This document shows, in pieces, positions 19,168-26,905 of a stretch of 64,000 nucleotides of DNA. The notes under the pieces are model-generated. The model was not told the origin of the DNA and ran no database searches. It was given only the letters and a program-made list of their open reading frames with translations. Source of the DNA: an uncultured Lachnospiraceae bacterium (GTDB taxonomy: Bacteria > Bacillota > Clostridia > Lachnospirales > Lachnospiraceae); assembly GCA_947594855.1 (NCBI GenBank), contig CANQEL010000005.1:62001-126000 (forward strand), in the 5' to 3' direction. The stretch's first letter is position 1, and the number at the start of each line of letters is the position of its first letter. Made by a program: the position numbers and the translations under genes.

Positions 19168-20307
19168 TCAGATATTATCCATTACAGCTTTAGCTACTAC
19201 ATCAGCAACATTAGGGTCAAACGGCTGCGGCATTATATATTCTTCGTTAAGCTCATCATCAGATACGAGTCCTGCGATGGCAAGCGCTGCAGCAAGTTTC
19301 ATTTTTTCAGTTATCTGCTCTGCCCGGCCGAGCAGGGCTCCCTTAAATATACCGGGAAATGCTACGACATTGTTAATCTGGTTAGGAAAATCAGAACGCC
19401 CGGTACCTATTATACGCGCGCCTGCTGCTTTGGCAGTATCAGGCATTATTTCAGGAACAGGATTAGCCATTGCAAATATAATGGCATCCTTATTCATTGA
19501 AGCAACCATTTCGGCAGTTACTACACCGGGAGCGGATACGCCTATAAAAATATCTGCGCCTGAAAGGGCGTCAGCTAAAGTACCCGTTTTGCCTGAAAGG
19601 TTGGTAATTTTTATAATTTCTTCCTTTGCAGGGTTAAGTCTTTTTGATTCCTTTGATAATATGCCTGATGTATCGCACATTATAATATCCTTAAAGCCGT
19701 AGCTTAACAGAAGCTTTGTAATTGCAATACCTGCGCTGCCGGCTCCGTTTACTACAATGCGGCAGGTCTCTTTTTGTTTTCCGACAATTTTAAGCGCATT
19801 AATAATTCCTGCAAGTACGACAATGGCCGTACCGTGCTGGTCGTCATGGAATACAGGTATGTTAAGGCGCTTTTTAAGCGCTTCCTCAATTTCAAAACAT
19901 CTTGGCGCCGATATATCCTCAAGATTAATACCGCCAAAGGCAGGCGCAATCCTTACTACGGTTTCAATAATTTCCTCAGTATCCTGTGTATCAAGGCATA
20001 TCGGGAAAGCGTTTACGCCGCCGAATTCTTTAAAAAGAACTGCCTTTCCTTCCATGACCGGCATAGCGGCAAGCGGTCCTATATTGCCTAGTCCGAGTAC
20101 GGCGCTGCCGTCGGATACGATGGCGATTGTATTTGATTTAATGGTGTAGCGGTATGCCAGTTCAGGATCTTTTGCAATTTCCTTACATGGTTCTGCAACA
20201 CCCGGAGTATAAGCTGTTGCAAGAGCTTCTCTTGTCTTTACGCTGCACTTTGCTTCAGTGCTTATCTTGCCTTGTAACTTTTCATGAAATAAAAGTGGGT
20301 CAGTCAT
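19168..20307 (-). CDS. NAD(P)-dependent malic enzyme
   Basis: A 379-residue short-form bacterial malic enzyme that oxidatively decarboxylates malate to pyruvate. Seen are the catalytic Tyr in ATAYTPGVAEP, the Lys in AVLFKEFGGV, the metal-binding FHDDQHGTAIV, and the Rossmann NGAGSAGIAI loop. There is no phosphotransacetylase-like tail as in MaeB, so it matches the roughly 390-residue MalS/YtsJ class. Cofactor preference cannot be judged. It has its own promoter in the divergent region shared with rho. Confidence 0.93.
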   Translation of the reverse strand: MTDPLLFHEKLQGKISTEAKCSVKTREALATAYTPGVAEPCKEIAKDPELAYRYTIKSNTIAIVSDGSAVLGLGNIGPLAAMPVMEGKAVLFKEFGGVNAFPICLDTQDTEEIIETVVRIAPAFGGINLEDISAPRCFEIEEALKKRLNIPVFHDDQHGTAIVVLAGIINALKIVGKQKETCRIVVNGAGSAGIAITKLLLSYGFKDIIMCDTSGILSKESKRLNPAKEEIIKITNLSGKTGTLADALSGADIFIGVSAPGVVTAEMVASMNKDAIIFAMANPVPEIMPDTAKAAGARIIGTGRSDFPNQINNVVAFPGIFKGALLGRAEQITEKMKLAAALAIAGLVSDDELNEEYIMPQPFDPNVADVVAKAVMDNI

Positions 20308-20358
20308 TTTTTTATCCTTTCTGCCGTAATAACGGTAATTTATTTTTGTCCGTATAAA

Positions 20359-20387
20359 ATAATATTACAGATTATGGAGAAAATCAA
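20359..20387 (-). promoter_or_regulatory. Predicted sigma-A promoter for malic enzyme
   Basis: On the minus strand, TTGATT (20382-20387) and TATTAT (20359-20364) are separated by 17 bp. The leader to the start codon is about 45 bases. Confidence 0.5.
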
Positions 20388-20409
20388 GTAAGTTTATGTA
20401 AATTAGTAC

Positions 20410-20439
20410 TTTACAAGTCCGTACATGCAGGTGTATAAT
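20410..20439 (+). promoter_or_regulatory. Predicted sigma-A promoter for rho
   Basis: TTTACA (20410-20415) and a perfect TATAAT (20434-20439) are separated by 18 bp. Transcription would start near 20446, giving an AT-rich leader of about 138 bases before the rho start at 20584. Long rho leaders serve autogenous control in other bacteria; no specific structure is claimed here. The rest of the gap between malic enzyme and rho shows no gene. Confidence 0.65.
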
Positions 20440-20583
20440 GTTTACATCAATATTTTATTGGAAAACGTCATAAAATTTCATATTTTCAATTTATTCAATT
20501 TAGAAATATTATGTTTTTTTATCCCTACTGATAATTATGATACGGATGTTATATATAAATAAATATTGTTTATGGAGGTAAAT

Positions 20584-22038
20584 ATGGATTATAGCAAGAA
20601 ATCCCTTGTTGAATTAAGGGTAATTGCAAAGGAAAAAGGTATTAAAAAAATAACCACGCTTAAGAAAGGCGAGCTTATTGAAGAGCTTATGAAGCTGAGT
20701 TCTGACAAAGAGGCGGAAAAGAAAGCTTCTGCACCTGAAAAGAAAGCTCCTGCACCTGAAAAAAAGCCTCAGGCGGCTGAAGGCAAAACAGAAAAGAAAG
20801 TTTCTGTATCCGCTGAAAGAAAGGCTGTAAACCCTGCAAAAAATAATAATACCGCGCAGCAGGGTAAATACCAGCAGAATAATAATAATGCTACCGAGCT
20901 TGAACAGTTGGACAGCGGTGAAGTAAAAAGCGGAATACTTGAAGTAATGTCGGACGGATATGGTTTTATAAGATGCGATAATTTCCTGCCGGGAGAACAG
21001 GATGTATACGTTTCTCCTGCAATTATACGCAGATTTGGCCTGAGAACGGGAGACATTATAGTTGGCAATACAAGAATTAAAAGCCAGAATGAAAAATTTT
21101 CTGCATTATTATATCTCAAATCAGTAAATGGATATAATGTTTCCGCAATAGCACACAGACCGAAATTTGAAGACCTTACGCCGATATTTCCTAATTCCAG
21201 GATACATCTTGAGACTTCAGGTTCGGGAACGGCTATGAGAATGGTTGATTTAATATCGCCGATTGGAAAAGGACAGCGTGGAATGATTGTTTCACAGCCG
21301 AAGACAGGAAAAACAACCCTTCTTAAGCAGGTGGCAAAGGCTGTAACGGTTAATCATCCTGAAATGCACGTCATAATACTTCTTATTGATGAAAGACCTG
21401 AGGAAGTAACGGATATCAAAGAATATATTGAGGGCGACAATGTCGAGGTAATATATTCCACCTTTGATGAACTTCCTGATAATCACAAAAGAGTATCGGA
21501 AATGGTTATAGAGCGCGCAAAAAGGCTTGTAGAACATGGAAGGGATGTAATGATTCTGTTAGACAGCATTACCAGGCTTGCAAGAGCGTATAATCTTACT
21601 ATTCAGCCCAGCGGACGTACATTATCGGGAGGACTTGACCCGGCAGCGCTTCATATGCCAAAGAGGTTCTTTGGTTCTGCAAGGAATATGAGAGAAGGCG
21701 GAAGCCTTACAATACTTGCAACTGCCCTTGTGGATACGGGAAGCAGAATGGATGACGTTGTATTTGAAGAATTTAAGGGAACAGGTAATATGGAACTGGT
21801 TCTGGACAGAAGCCTTTCCGAGAAGAGGATTTTCCCTGCCATTGACCTTCCGAAATCCAGTACGAGGCGTGACGACCTTTTACTTACGCAGTCTGAGATG
21901 GAAGCGAGTTTTCTTATGAGAAAAGCAATGAATGGAATGAAATCTGATGAAGCTGTTGAGCATATTATTAAGATGTTTATGCGTACAAAAAATAACAAAG
22001 AATTTGTTGAGATGATTAAGAAAGTGAAAATTGTTTGA
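20584..22038 (+). CDS. rho: Transcription termination factor Rho
   Basis: A 484-residue hexameric RNA helicase that releases RNA polymerase. The N-terminal Rho helix-bundle (SAP-like) segment is at about 1-45. A low-complexity Lys/Ala/Pro/Glu then Asn/Gln-rich insert spans about 45-110, with near-repeats of APEKK. The cold-shock-like RNA-binding domain (LEVMSDGYGFIR) and the RecA-type ATPase with Walker A PKTGKTTLL, the arginine-rich and Q-loop segments follow. The ATG at 20584 has GGAGG 5 bases upstream; a TTG at 20566 is rejected. The insert is absent from E. coli Rho. Confidence 0.95.
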   Translation: MDYSKKSLVELRVIAKEKGIKKITTLKKGELIEELMKLSSDKEAEKKASAPEKKAPAPEKKPQAAEGKTEKKVSVSAERKAVNPAKNNNTAQQGKYQQNNNNATELEQLDSGEVKSGILEVMSDGYGFIRCDNFLPGEQDVYVSPAIIRRFGLRTGDIIVGNTRIKSQNEKFSALLYLKSVNGYNVSAIAHRPKFEDLTPIFPNSRIHLETSGSGTAMRMVDLISPIGKGQRGMIVSQPKTGKTTLLKQVAKAVTVNHPEMHVIILLIDERPEEVTDIKEYIEGDNVEVIYSTFDELPDNHKRVSEMVIERAKRLVEHGRDVMILLDSITRLARAYNLTIQPSGRTLSGGLDPAALHMPKRFFGSARNMREGGSLTILATALVDTGSRMDDVVFEEFKGTGNMELVLDRSLSEKRIFPAIDLPKSSTRRDDLLLTQSEMEASFLMRKAMNGMKSDEAVEHIIKMFMRTKNNKEFVEMIKKVKIV

Positions 22039-22045
22039 TTTTTGC

Positions 22046-22074
22046 TTGCATTGCAAATAAAACTATGCTACAAT
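22046..22074 (+). promoter_or_regulatory. Predicted extended -10 promoter for rpmE
   Basis: TTGCAT (22046-22051), a 17-bp spacer ending in TGC, then TACAAT (22069-22074). It starts 8 bp after the rho stop and gives rpmE its own transcript. Confidence 0.55.
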
Positions 22075-22127
22075 AAAAAAGCTGTTTTTTAGAACACACT
22101 TGATTTATATGTAGAGAGGTGAAAAAA

Positions 22128-22337
22128 ATGAAACAAGATATACAGCCGACATATTATCAGGCTAAAGTTGTGTGCAACTGTGGTAATGAATTTGTTACGG
22201 GTTCTACTAAAGAGGATATTCACGTAGAAGTATGTTCTAAGTGCCATCCTTTTTATACAGGACAGCAGAGGTCGGTAACTGCAAGAGGTGCTATTGACAG
22301 ATTTAACCGTAAATATGGTTTATCACAGAGTAAATAG
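22128..22337 (+). CDS. rpmE: 50S ribosomal protein L31 (zinc-binding type)
   Basis: A 69-residue L31. The zinc ligands are visible as CNCG near the N-terminus and [10 protein letters not shown] further on, so this is the zinc-containing (C+) form; zinc-free paralogues lack these cysteines. The C-terminal [11 protein letters not shown] is typical. The ATG at 22128 follows GAGAGGTG; an upstream in-frame GTG is part of that ribosome site. A strong terminator follows directly. Confidence 0.96.
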   Translation: MKQDIQPTYYQAKVVCNCGNEFVTGSTKEDIHVEVCSKCHPFYTGQQRSVTARGAIDRFNRKYGLSQSK

Positions 22338-22348
22338 ACTGATTGACT

Positions 22349-22388
22349 ATAGGTTGGGATAACTGTATCCTGACCTATTTTTTCTTTT
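22349..22388 (+). terminator. Rho-independent terminator after rpmE
   Basis: A 13-bp stem (22349-22361 with 22366-22378, two G-U pairs) capped by ACTG, followed by TTTTTTCTTTT. A textbook intrinsic terminator. Confidence 0.85.
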
Positions 22389-22402
22389 GGGAGTGATATA
22401 TA

Positions 22403-23512
22403 ATGAAACCATCAGGAATAGGCGGACAGGCTGTTATTGAAGGCGTAATGATGAAAAATGAGTCTGAATATGCGGTAGCTGTCAGAAAGCCTGATAATAC
22501 AATAGAAGTAAAAAAAGATATATATATTGGAATCAGGGACCACATAGCCATATTCAGGCTTCCGGTGCTCCGTGGTATTGCAGCTTTTATAGATTCACTT
22601 ATTCTTGGAATGAAAACCCTTACTTATTCCGCAAGTTTTTATGATGATGATATGAGTGAGGAAGATGATGAAGAGCTTTCTGCAATGGTTGAAAGACGTA
22701 AACGCAGAAAGGAGAAAAGGGATAAAAAAGAAGCCATAACCATGGGAATAACAATGGTGTTATCAATTATTATTGCCGTATTGGTATTTGTGCTTGTTCC
22801 TTTTTCGCTTGCCGAGCTTTTTAAAGGAAAAGTAGAATCATTTGCTTTACGGAGTATTATTGAAGGAATTATAAGGCTGATAATATTTATAGTATATATT
22901 AAAGGCATTACGCTTATGAAAGATATAAAAAGAGTATTTATGTACCATGGCGCTGAGCATAAGGTCATTAATTGTGTTGAAAACGGTTGTGAGCTTAATG
23001 TTGAAAATGCAAAAAAACAGACTAAAGAGCATAAAAGGTGCGGTACAAGTTTCCTTTTATATGTAGTGCTTATAAGTATTATCGTATTTGTGTTTATACA
23101 GGTTGATATTATATGGCTGCGTATGCTTTTGAGGATAATTCTTGTTCCGTTTATAGCCGGTATTGCATATGAATTTATCAGGCTTGCCGGAAAAACAGAT
23201 AATGCATTTATAAATTTTCTTAGTAAACCGGGGTTATGGCTTCAGGGACTTACAACAAGGGAACCTGATAATGATATGCTTGAGGTTGCAATAGCTTCTG
23301 TAGAGGCGGTATTCGATTGGAAGACATATCAGGAAACCGGAAGAAGAAAACATCATAATGGTTCACATGACGATAGGACTGATATAGAGGATTCTGATGC
23401 ACAGGAAGGAGCATTTGAATCAGTGTCTGTTGATGATGAGGAAGATGATGAAATTCTTAAGGCCCTTGACAGATATCTTATGATGGAAGATGACGGAAAA
23501 GACAGCGATTAG
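22403..23512 (+). CDS. DUF1385 family membrane protein (YqhQ-like)
   Basis: A 369-residue protein of the DUF1385 family, seen in Bacillus as YqhQ. The N-terminal motif SGIGGQAVIEGVMMK is diagnostic. Several membrane helices lie at about 110-140, 150-175, 205-235 and 240-265. The conserved MYHGAEHKVINCVE precedes the third helix pair, and the C-terminal tail is very acidic. Function is unproven; metal-dependent membrane activity has been suggested from the conserved His/Cys. Its place just before prmC-prfA is a common Clostridial arrangement. Confidence 0.9.
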   Translation: MKPSGIGGQAVIEGVMMKNESEYAVAVRKPDNTIEVKKDIYIGIRDHIAIFRLPVLRGIAAFIDSLILGMKTLTYSASFYDDDMSEEDDEELSAMVERRKRRKEKRDKKEAITMGITMVLSIIIAVLVFVLVPFSLAELFKGKVESFALRSIIEGIIRLIIFIVYIKGITLMKDIKRVFMYHGAEHKVINCVENGCELNVENAKKQTKEHKRCGTSFLLYVVLISIIVFVFIQVDIIWLRMLLRIILVPFIAGIAYEFIRLAGKTDNAFINFLSKPGLWLQGLTTREPDNDMLEVAIASVEAVFDWKTYQETGRRKHHNGSHDDRTDIEDSDAQEGAFESVSVDDEEDDEILKALDRYLMMEDDGKDSD

Positions 23513-23514
23513 TT

Positions 23515-24339
23515 ATGACAATAAAAGAACTGCTTTACATGGGAGCAGATACTTTGTGTAAGGCCGGTATAAGTGATTGCCGGCTGGATGCCTGGTATCT
23601 GCTGTCCTATTATATGAATATTGGAAAAAATGAATATTATAAGAATCCTGACAGAACAGTAACAGCTGCGGAAGTAAGCGGTTACAATGCCCTTATAGCT
23701 GAGAGGGCGGAAAGAAAACCGCTTCAGTATATAACTGGAGAACAGGAGTTTATGGGACTTACTTTTAAGGTCGATAATAATGTACTGATTCCAAGGCAGG
23801 ATACAGAGATACTTACTGAACTTGTAATAAAACATGCGTCTGGGAAAAAGGTACTTGATATGTGTACCGGGTCAGGCTGTATTGCCATAAGTGTTGCTAA
23901 GTATTCGGAAGCATTGTCGGTAACTGCTTCGGATATTTCTCAAAAGGCCCTGGATGTAGCGATAAAAAATGCAGAATATAATAATACAGATGTTGTATTT
24001 GTTTTAAGTGACATGTGGGATAATATATGCGGGCAGTATGATATACTTGTTTCTAATCCGCCGTATATTACCTGTAATGAAATGAAAAGCCTGATGCCGG
24101 AAGTATCTGTGTATGAGCCGCATATTGCGCTTGATGGCGGCATAGACGGACTTGATTATTACAGAAAAATTTTGGCGGGAGCTGAAGGCAGAATAACAAG
24201 GGATGGAGTTGTATTTTTTGAAATAGGATGTACGCAGGCAGAACAAGTAAGCAGGCTGCTGAAGGAATATGGATATAAGAACATAAGGGTTGAAAAGGAC
24301 CTTGCAGGACTTGACAGGGTTGTGTGGGGACATTTTTAA
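23515..24339 (+). CDS. prmC: Peptide chain release factor N5-glutamine methyltransferase
   Basis: A 274-residue SAM-dependent enzyme that methylates the Gln of the GGQ motif in release factors. The N-terminal helical substrate domain (1-80, with [11 protein letters not shown]) precedes a Rossmann methyltransferase fold with [13 protein letters not shown] (SAM loop) and the catalytic NPPYI (from about residue 181). It starts 2 bp after the DUF1385 stop, and its target gene prfA follows after 17 bp, an arrangement conserved widely. Confidence 0.95.
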   Translation: MTIKELLYMGADTLCKAGISDCRLDAWYLLSYYMNIGKNEYYKNPDRTVTAAEVSGYNALIAERAERKPLQYITGEQEFMGLTFKVDNNVLIPRQDTEILTELVIKHASGKKVLDMCTGSGCIAISVAKYSEALSVTASDISQKALDVAIKNAEYNNTDVVFVLSDMWDNICGQYDILVSNPPYITCNEMKSLMPEVSVYEPHIALDGGIDGLDYYRKILAGAEGRITRDGVVFFEIGCTQAEQVSRLLKEYGYKNIRVEKDLAGLDRVVWGHF

Positions 24340-24356
24340 TAAGTATGGAGGTTATT

Positions 24357-25433
24357 ATGTTTGAACATTTGGAAGAGGTAGTTCACAGGTATGAGGAGCT
24401 TATTAATGAGCTTAGTGATCCGTCAGTTGCGGGAAACAGCGATAAATACAGAAAGCTTATGAAAGAGCAGACAGAGCTTATCCCTCTTGTTGAGAAGTAT
24501 AAGGAATACAAGGAAGTGAAGGCGGGAATTGATGACAGCCTTATGATTCTTGAAGAGGAAAAAGACGAGGATATGCGTGAACTTGCAAAAGAAGAACTTA
24601 ACGACTGCAGGAGCAGAATTGATGATATAGAACATGATTTAAAAATACTGCTTCTTCCCAAAGATATTAATGACAGCAAAAATGTTATAGTAGAAATACG
24701 CGGAGGGGCAGGAGGAGATGAAGCGGCGCTTTTTGCAGCTGATTTGTTCCGTATGTACAGCAGATATGCTGAGCGCAATAACTGGAAAATTGATATGATG
24801 AATTCCAATGAGAACGGCCTTGGAGGATTTAAGGAAGTTGTATTTATGATAGAAGGTGAAGGAGCATACTCAAGACTTAAGTATGAAAGCGGAGTACACA
24901 GGGTACAGCGTATACCTGTAACTGAATCAGGCGGAAGAATCCACACTTCAACTGCTACGGTTGCAATAATGCCAGAAGCAGAAGAAGTAGACGTAAAGAT
25001 AGATATGAATGATTGTAAATTTGATGTGTTCAGGGCATCGGGAAATGGCGGTCAGTGCGTTAATACAACAGATTCTGCCGTAAGGCTTACCCATATACCT
25101 ACAGGAATCGTAATATCATGCCAGGATGAAAAATCACAGCTTAAAAATAAAGATAAGGCTCTTAAAGTGCTTCGCTCCAGATTATATGAAATGGAATGTG
25201 CAAAAGCGCATGATGCGGAGGCAGAAGCAAGAAAGAGCCAGGTTGGTACCGGAGACCGTTCCGAAAAAATAAGAACCTATAATTACCCGCAAAGCAGGGT
25301 TACGGATCACCGTATTAAACTTACAAGCCACAGGCTTGCTGAGATAATGGACGGAGACCTTACAGAGGTTATTCAGAACCTTACCGCAGCAGACCAGAGC
25401 GCGAGGCTTGCAAAACTGAATGAGGATATGTAA
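24357..25433 (+). CDS. prfA: Peptide chain release factor 1
   Basis: A 358-residue RF1 that reads UAA and UAG. The codon-recognition PVT tripeptide appears in [14 protein letters not shown], and the peptidyl-hydrolysis GGQ in [16 protein letters not shown]. The PVT, not SPF, sets it apart from RF2. The ATG at 24357 follows GGAGG; an in-frame upstream codon at 24324 would overlap the prmC end and has no ribosome site. Its stop lies 7 bp from the end of the convergent metY-type gene. Confidence 0.97.
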   Translation: MFEHLEEVVHRYEELINELSDPSVAGNSDKYRKLMKEQTELIPLVEKYKEYKEVKAGIDDSLMILEEEKDEDMRELAKEELNDCRSRIDDIEHDLKILLLPKDINDSKNVIVEIRGGAGGDEAALFAADLFRMYSRYAERNNWKIDMMNSNENGLGGFKEVVFMIEGEGAYSRLKYESGVHRVQRIPVTESGGRIHTSTATVAIMPEAEEVDVKIDMNDCKFDVFRASGNGGQCVNTTDSAVRLTHIPTGIVISCQDEKSQLKNKDKALKVLRSRLYEMECAKAHDAEAEARKSQVGTGDRSEKIRTYNYPQSRVTDHRIKLTSHRLAEIMDGDLTEVIQNLTAADQSARLAKLNEDM

Positions 25434-25440
25434 AATGGTT

Positions 25441-26709
25441 TTATTCCAAAGCCTGTTTTAAATCTTCTATAATATTAGAGATGTTTTCAATTCCAACCGA
25501 CAGCCTTATCAGGTCAGGTTCTATGCCTGATTCTGCAAGCTGTTTGTCAGTCAATTGTCTGTGTGTATGGCTTGCAGGATGTAAAAGGCAGGTTTTGGAG
25601 TCAGCTACATGCGTTGCAATTGAAGCTAATTTTAATTTATCCATAAATGCAATTGAGGCTTTACGGCCTCCTTTTACTGCAAATGCCAATACTCCGCATG
25701 TTCCGTGCGGCATATATTTTTCAGCCAGATTGTGATATTCGTCATCTTCTAAATCGGCATAATGTACCCATGCAATCTTGTCGTGTGATTTCAGGTATTT
25801 TGCAACGGCAAGAGCATTTTCACAATGTTTTTTCATTCTGAGATGTAAGGTTTCCAATCCCATATTCAGGTAAAATGAATTCTGCGGGGATGGTATTGAG
25901 CCAAGATCCCTCATAAGCTGGGCAGTAGCCTTTGTTATATAAGCGCCTTTACCAAATTTTTCGGCATATGTAATACCATGATAGGATTCGTCGGGTGTTG
26001 TAAGTCCGGGGAATTTATCTGCATACTGCATCCAGTCAAAATTACCACTGTCGATAATACAGCCTCCGACACATGCAGCATGACCGTCCATGTATTTGGT
26101 GGTAGAGTGTGTTACAATATCCGCGCCCCATTCAAAAGGCCTGCAGTTAATCGGGGTAGCAAACGTATTATCAACTATTAACGGCACTCCATGTTTGTGG
26201 GCAAGGTTTGCAAATTTTTCAAAATCAAAAATTGATACGGTAGGATTGGTTATTGTTTCGCCAAAAACGGCTTTTGTATTTGGTTTAAAATATTTTTCAA
26301 GTTCTTCTGCAGGAAGCGTCTGGTCTACAAAAGTACATTCTATTCCCATTTTTTTCATTGTAGTGCCAAACAGATTGTAGGTTCCGCCATATATTGATGA
26401 AGACGCAATAAAATGTCCGCCGGATTCACATATATTAAAAATCGCATAGAAGTTCGCTGCCTGGCCTGATGAAGTAAGCATTGCCGCCGTACCGCCTTCA
26501 AGAGCACATATTTTTGCAGCGACGGCATCATTTGTAGGATTCTGCAGTCTCGTATAGAAATAGCCGTCAGCTTCCAAATCAAATAATTTTCCCATATAAT
26601 CACTTGTATCATATTTAAATGTTGTGCTTTGATATATCGGCAGCTGCCTTGGTTCGCCCTGTGAGGGTTTCCAGCCTTCATGAATACACTTTGTTTCGAT
26701 ATCAGTCAT
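25441..26709 (-). CDS. O-acetylhomoserine aminocarboxypropyltransferase / cysteine synthase-like
   Basis: A 422-residue PLP enzyme of the Cys/Met metabolism family, most like MetY, which makes homocysteine from O-acetylhomoserine and sulfide. Features are TKCIHEGWKP at the start, YQSTTFKYDTSDYMGKLF, SSGQAANFYA, the PLP lysine in HSTTKYMDGH and SHTHRQLTDKQL near the end. The active-site insert FPGLTTPDESYHGITY is typical of MetY. The ATG at 26709 follows AAGGAGAA; a 47-residue upstream extension in frame is AT-rich and lacks a ribosome site. A second family member is encoded at 42522. Confidence 0.93.
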   Translation of the reverse strand: MTDIETKCIHEGWKPSQGEPRQLPIYQSTTFKYDTSDYMGKLFDLEADGYFYTRLQNPTNDAVAAKICALEGGTAAMLTSSGQAANFYAIFNICESGGHFIASSSIYGGTYNLFGTTMKKMGIECTFVDQTLPAEELEKYFKPNTKAVFGETITNPTVSIFDFEKFANLAHKHGVPLIVDNTFATPINCRPFEWGADIVTHSTTKYMDGHAACVGGCIIDSGNFDWMQYADKFPGLTTPDESYHGITYAEKFGKGAYITKATAQLMRDLGSIPSPQNSFYLNMGLETLHLRMKKHCENALAVAKYLKSHDKIAWVHYADLEDDEYHNLAEKYMPHGTCGVLAFAVKGGRKASIAFMDKLKLASIATHVADSKTCLLHPASHTHRQLTDKQLAESGIEPDLIRLSVGIENISNIIEDLKQALE

Positions 26710-26755
26710 AATCTGTGTTCTCCTTTTTCTGAATATTGCTGATGAATTATATATT

Positions 26756-26783
26756 ATTATATTATAATTACTGATAATTGCAA
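26756..26783 (-). promoter_or_regulatory. Predicted sigma-A promoter for the metY-type gene
   Basis: On the minus strand, TTGCAA (26778-26783), 16-bp spacer, TATAAT (26756-26761). The leader to the ATG is only about 40 bases, leaving no room for a SAM riboswitch or T-box. Confidence 0.5.
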
Positions 26784-26814
26784 GTTTGGAAAGATAAAAG
26801 AAATTCAAAAAATG

Positions 26815-26843
26815 TTGAAAAAATTTAATGAATATGATATTAT
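26815..26843 (+). promoter_or_regulatory. Predicted promoter for the secreted Ig-like protein
   Basis: TTGAAA (26815-26820), 17-bp spacer ending in TGA, TATTAT (26838-26843): a near-consensus extended -10 promoter about 65 bp before the start codon. Confidence 0.65.
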
Positions 26844-26905
26844 TAAACATGGTTTATATTTATAAACTAAATTTAAAATAAAAAAAGGAAGGAAGTAACT
26901 GTAAT

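Noticed and set aside
20325..20336. Short palindrome CCGTAATAACGG in the malic enzyme leader
   Set aside because: Four-base arms are too short to claim an operator without further copies.
26710..26850. 47-residue N-terminal extension of the metY-type gene
   Set aside because: It covers the predicted promoter, is AT-rich and lacks a ribosome site; the family starts at the ATG at 26709.
26710..26905. SAM riboswitch or T-box ahead of the metY-type gene
   Set aside because: The leader after the predicted promoter is about 40 bases, too short, and no conserved elements were seen.
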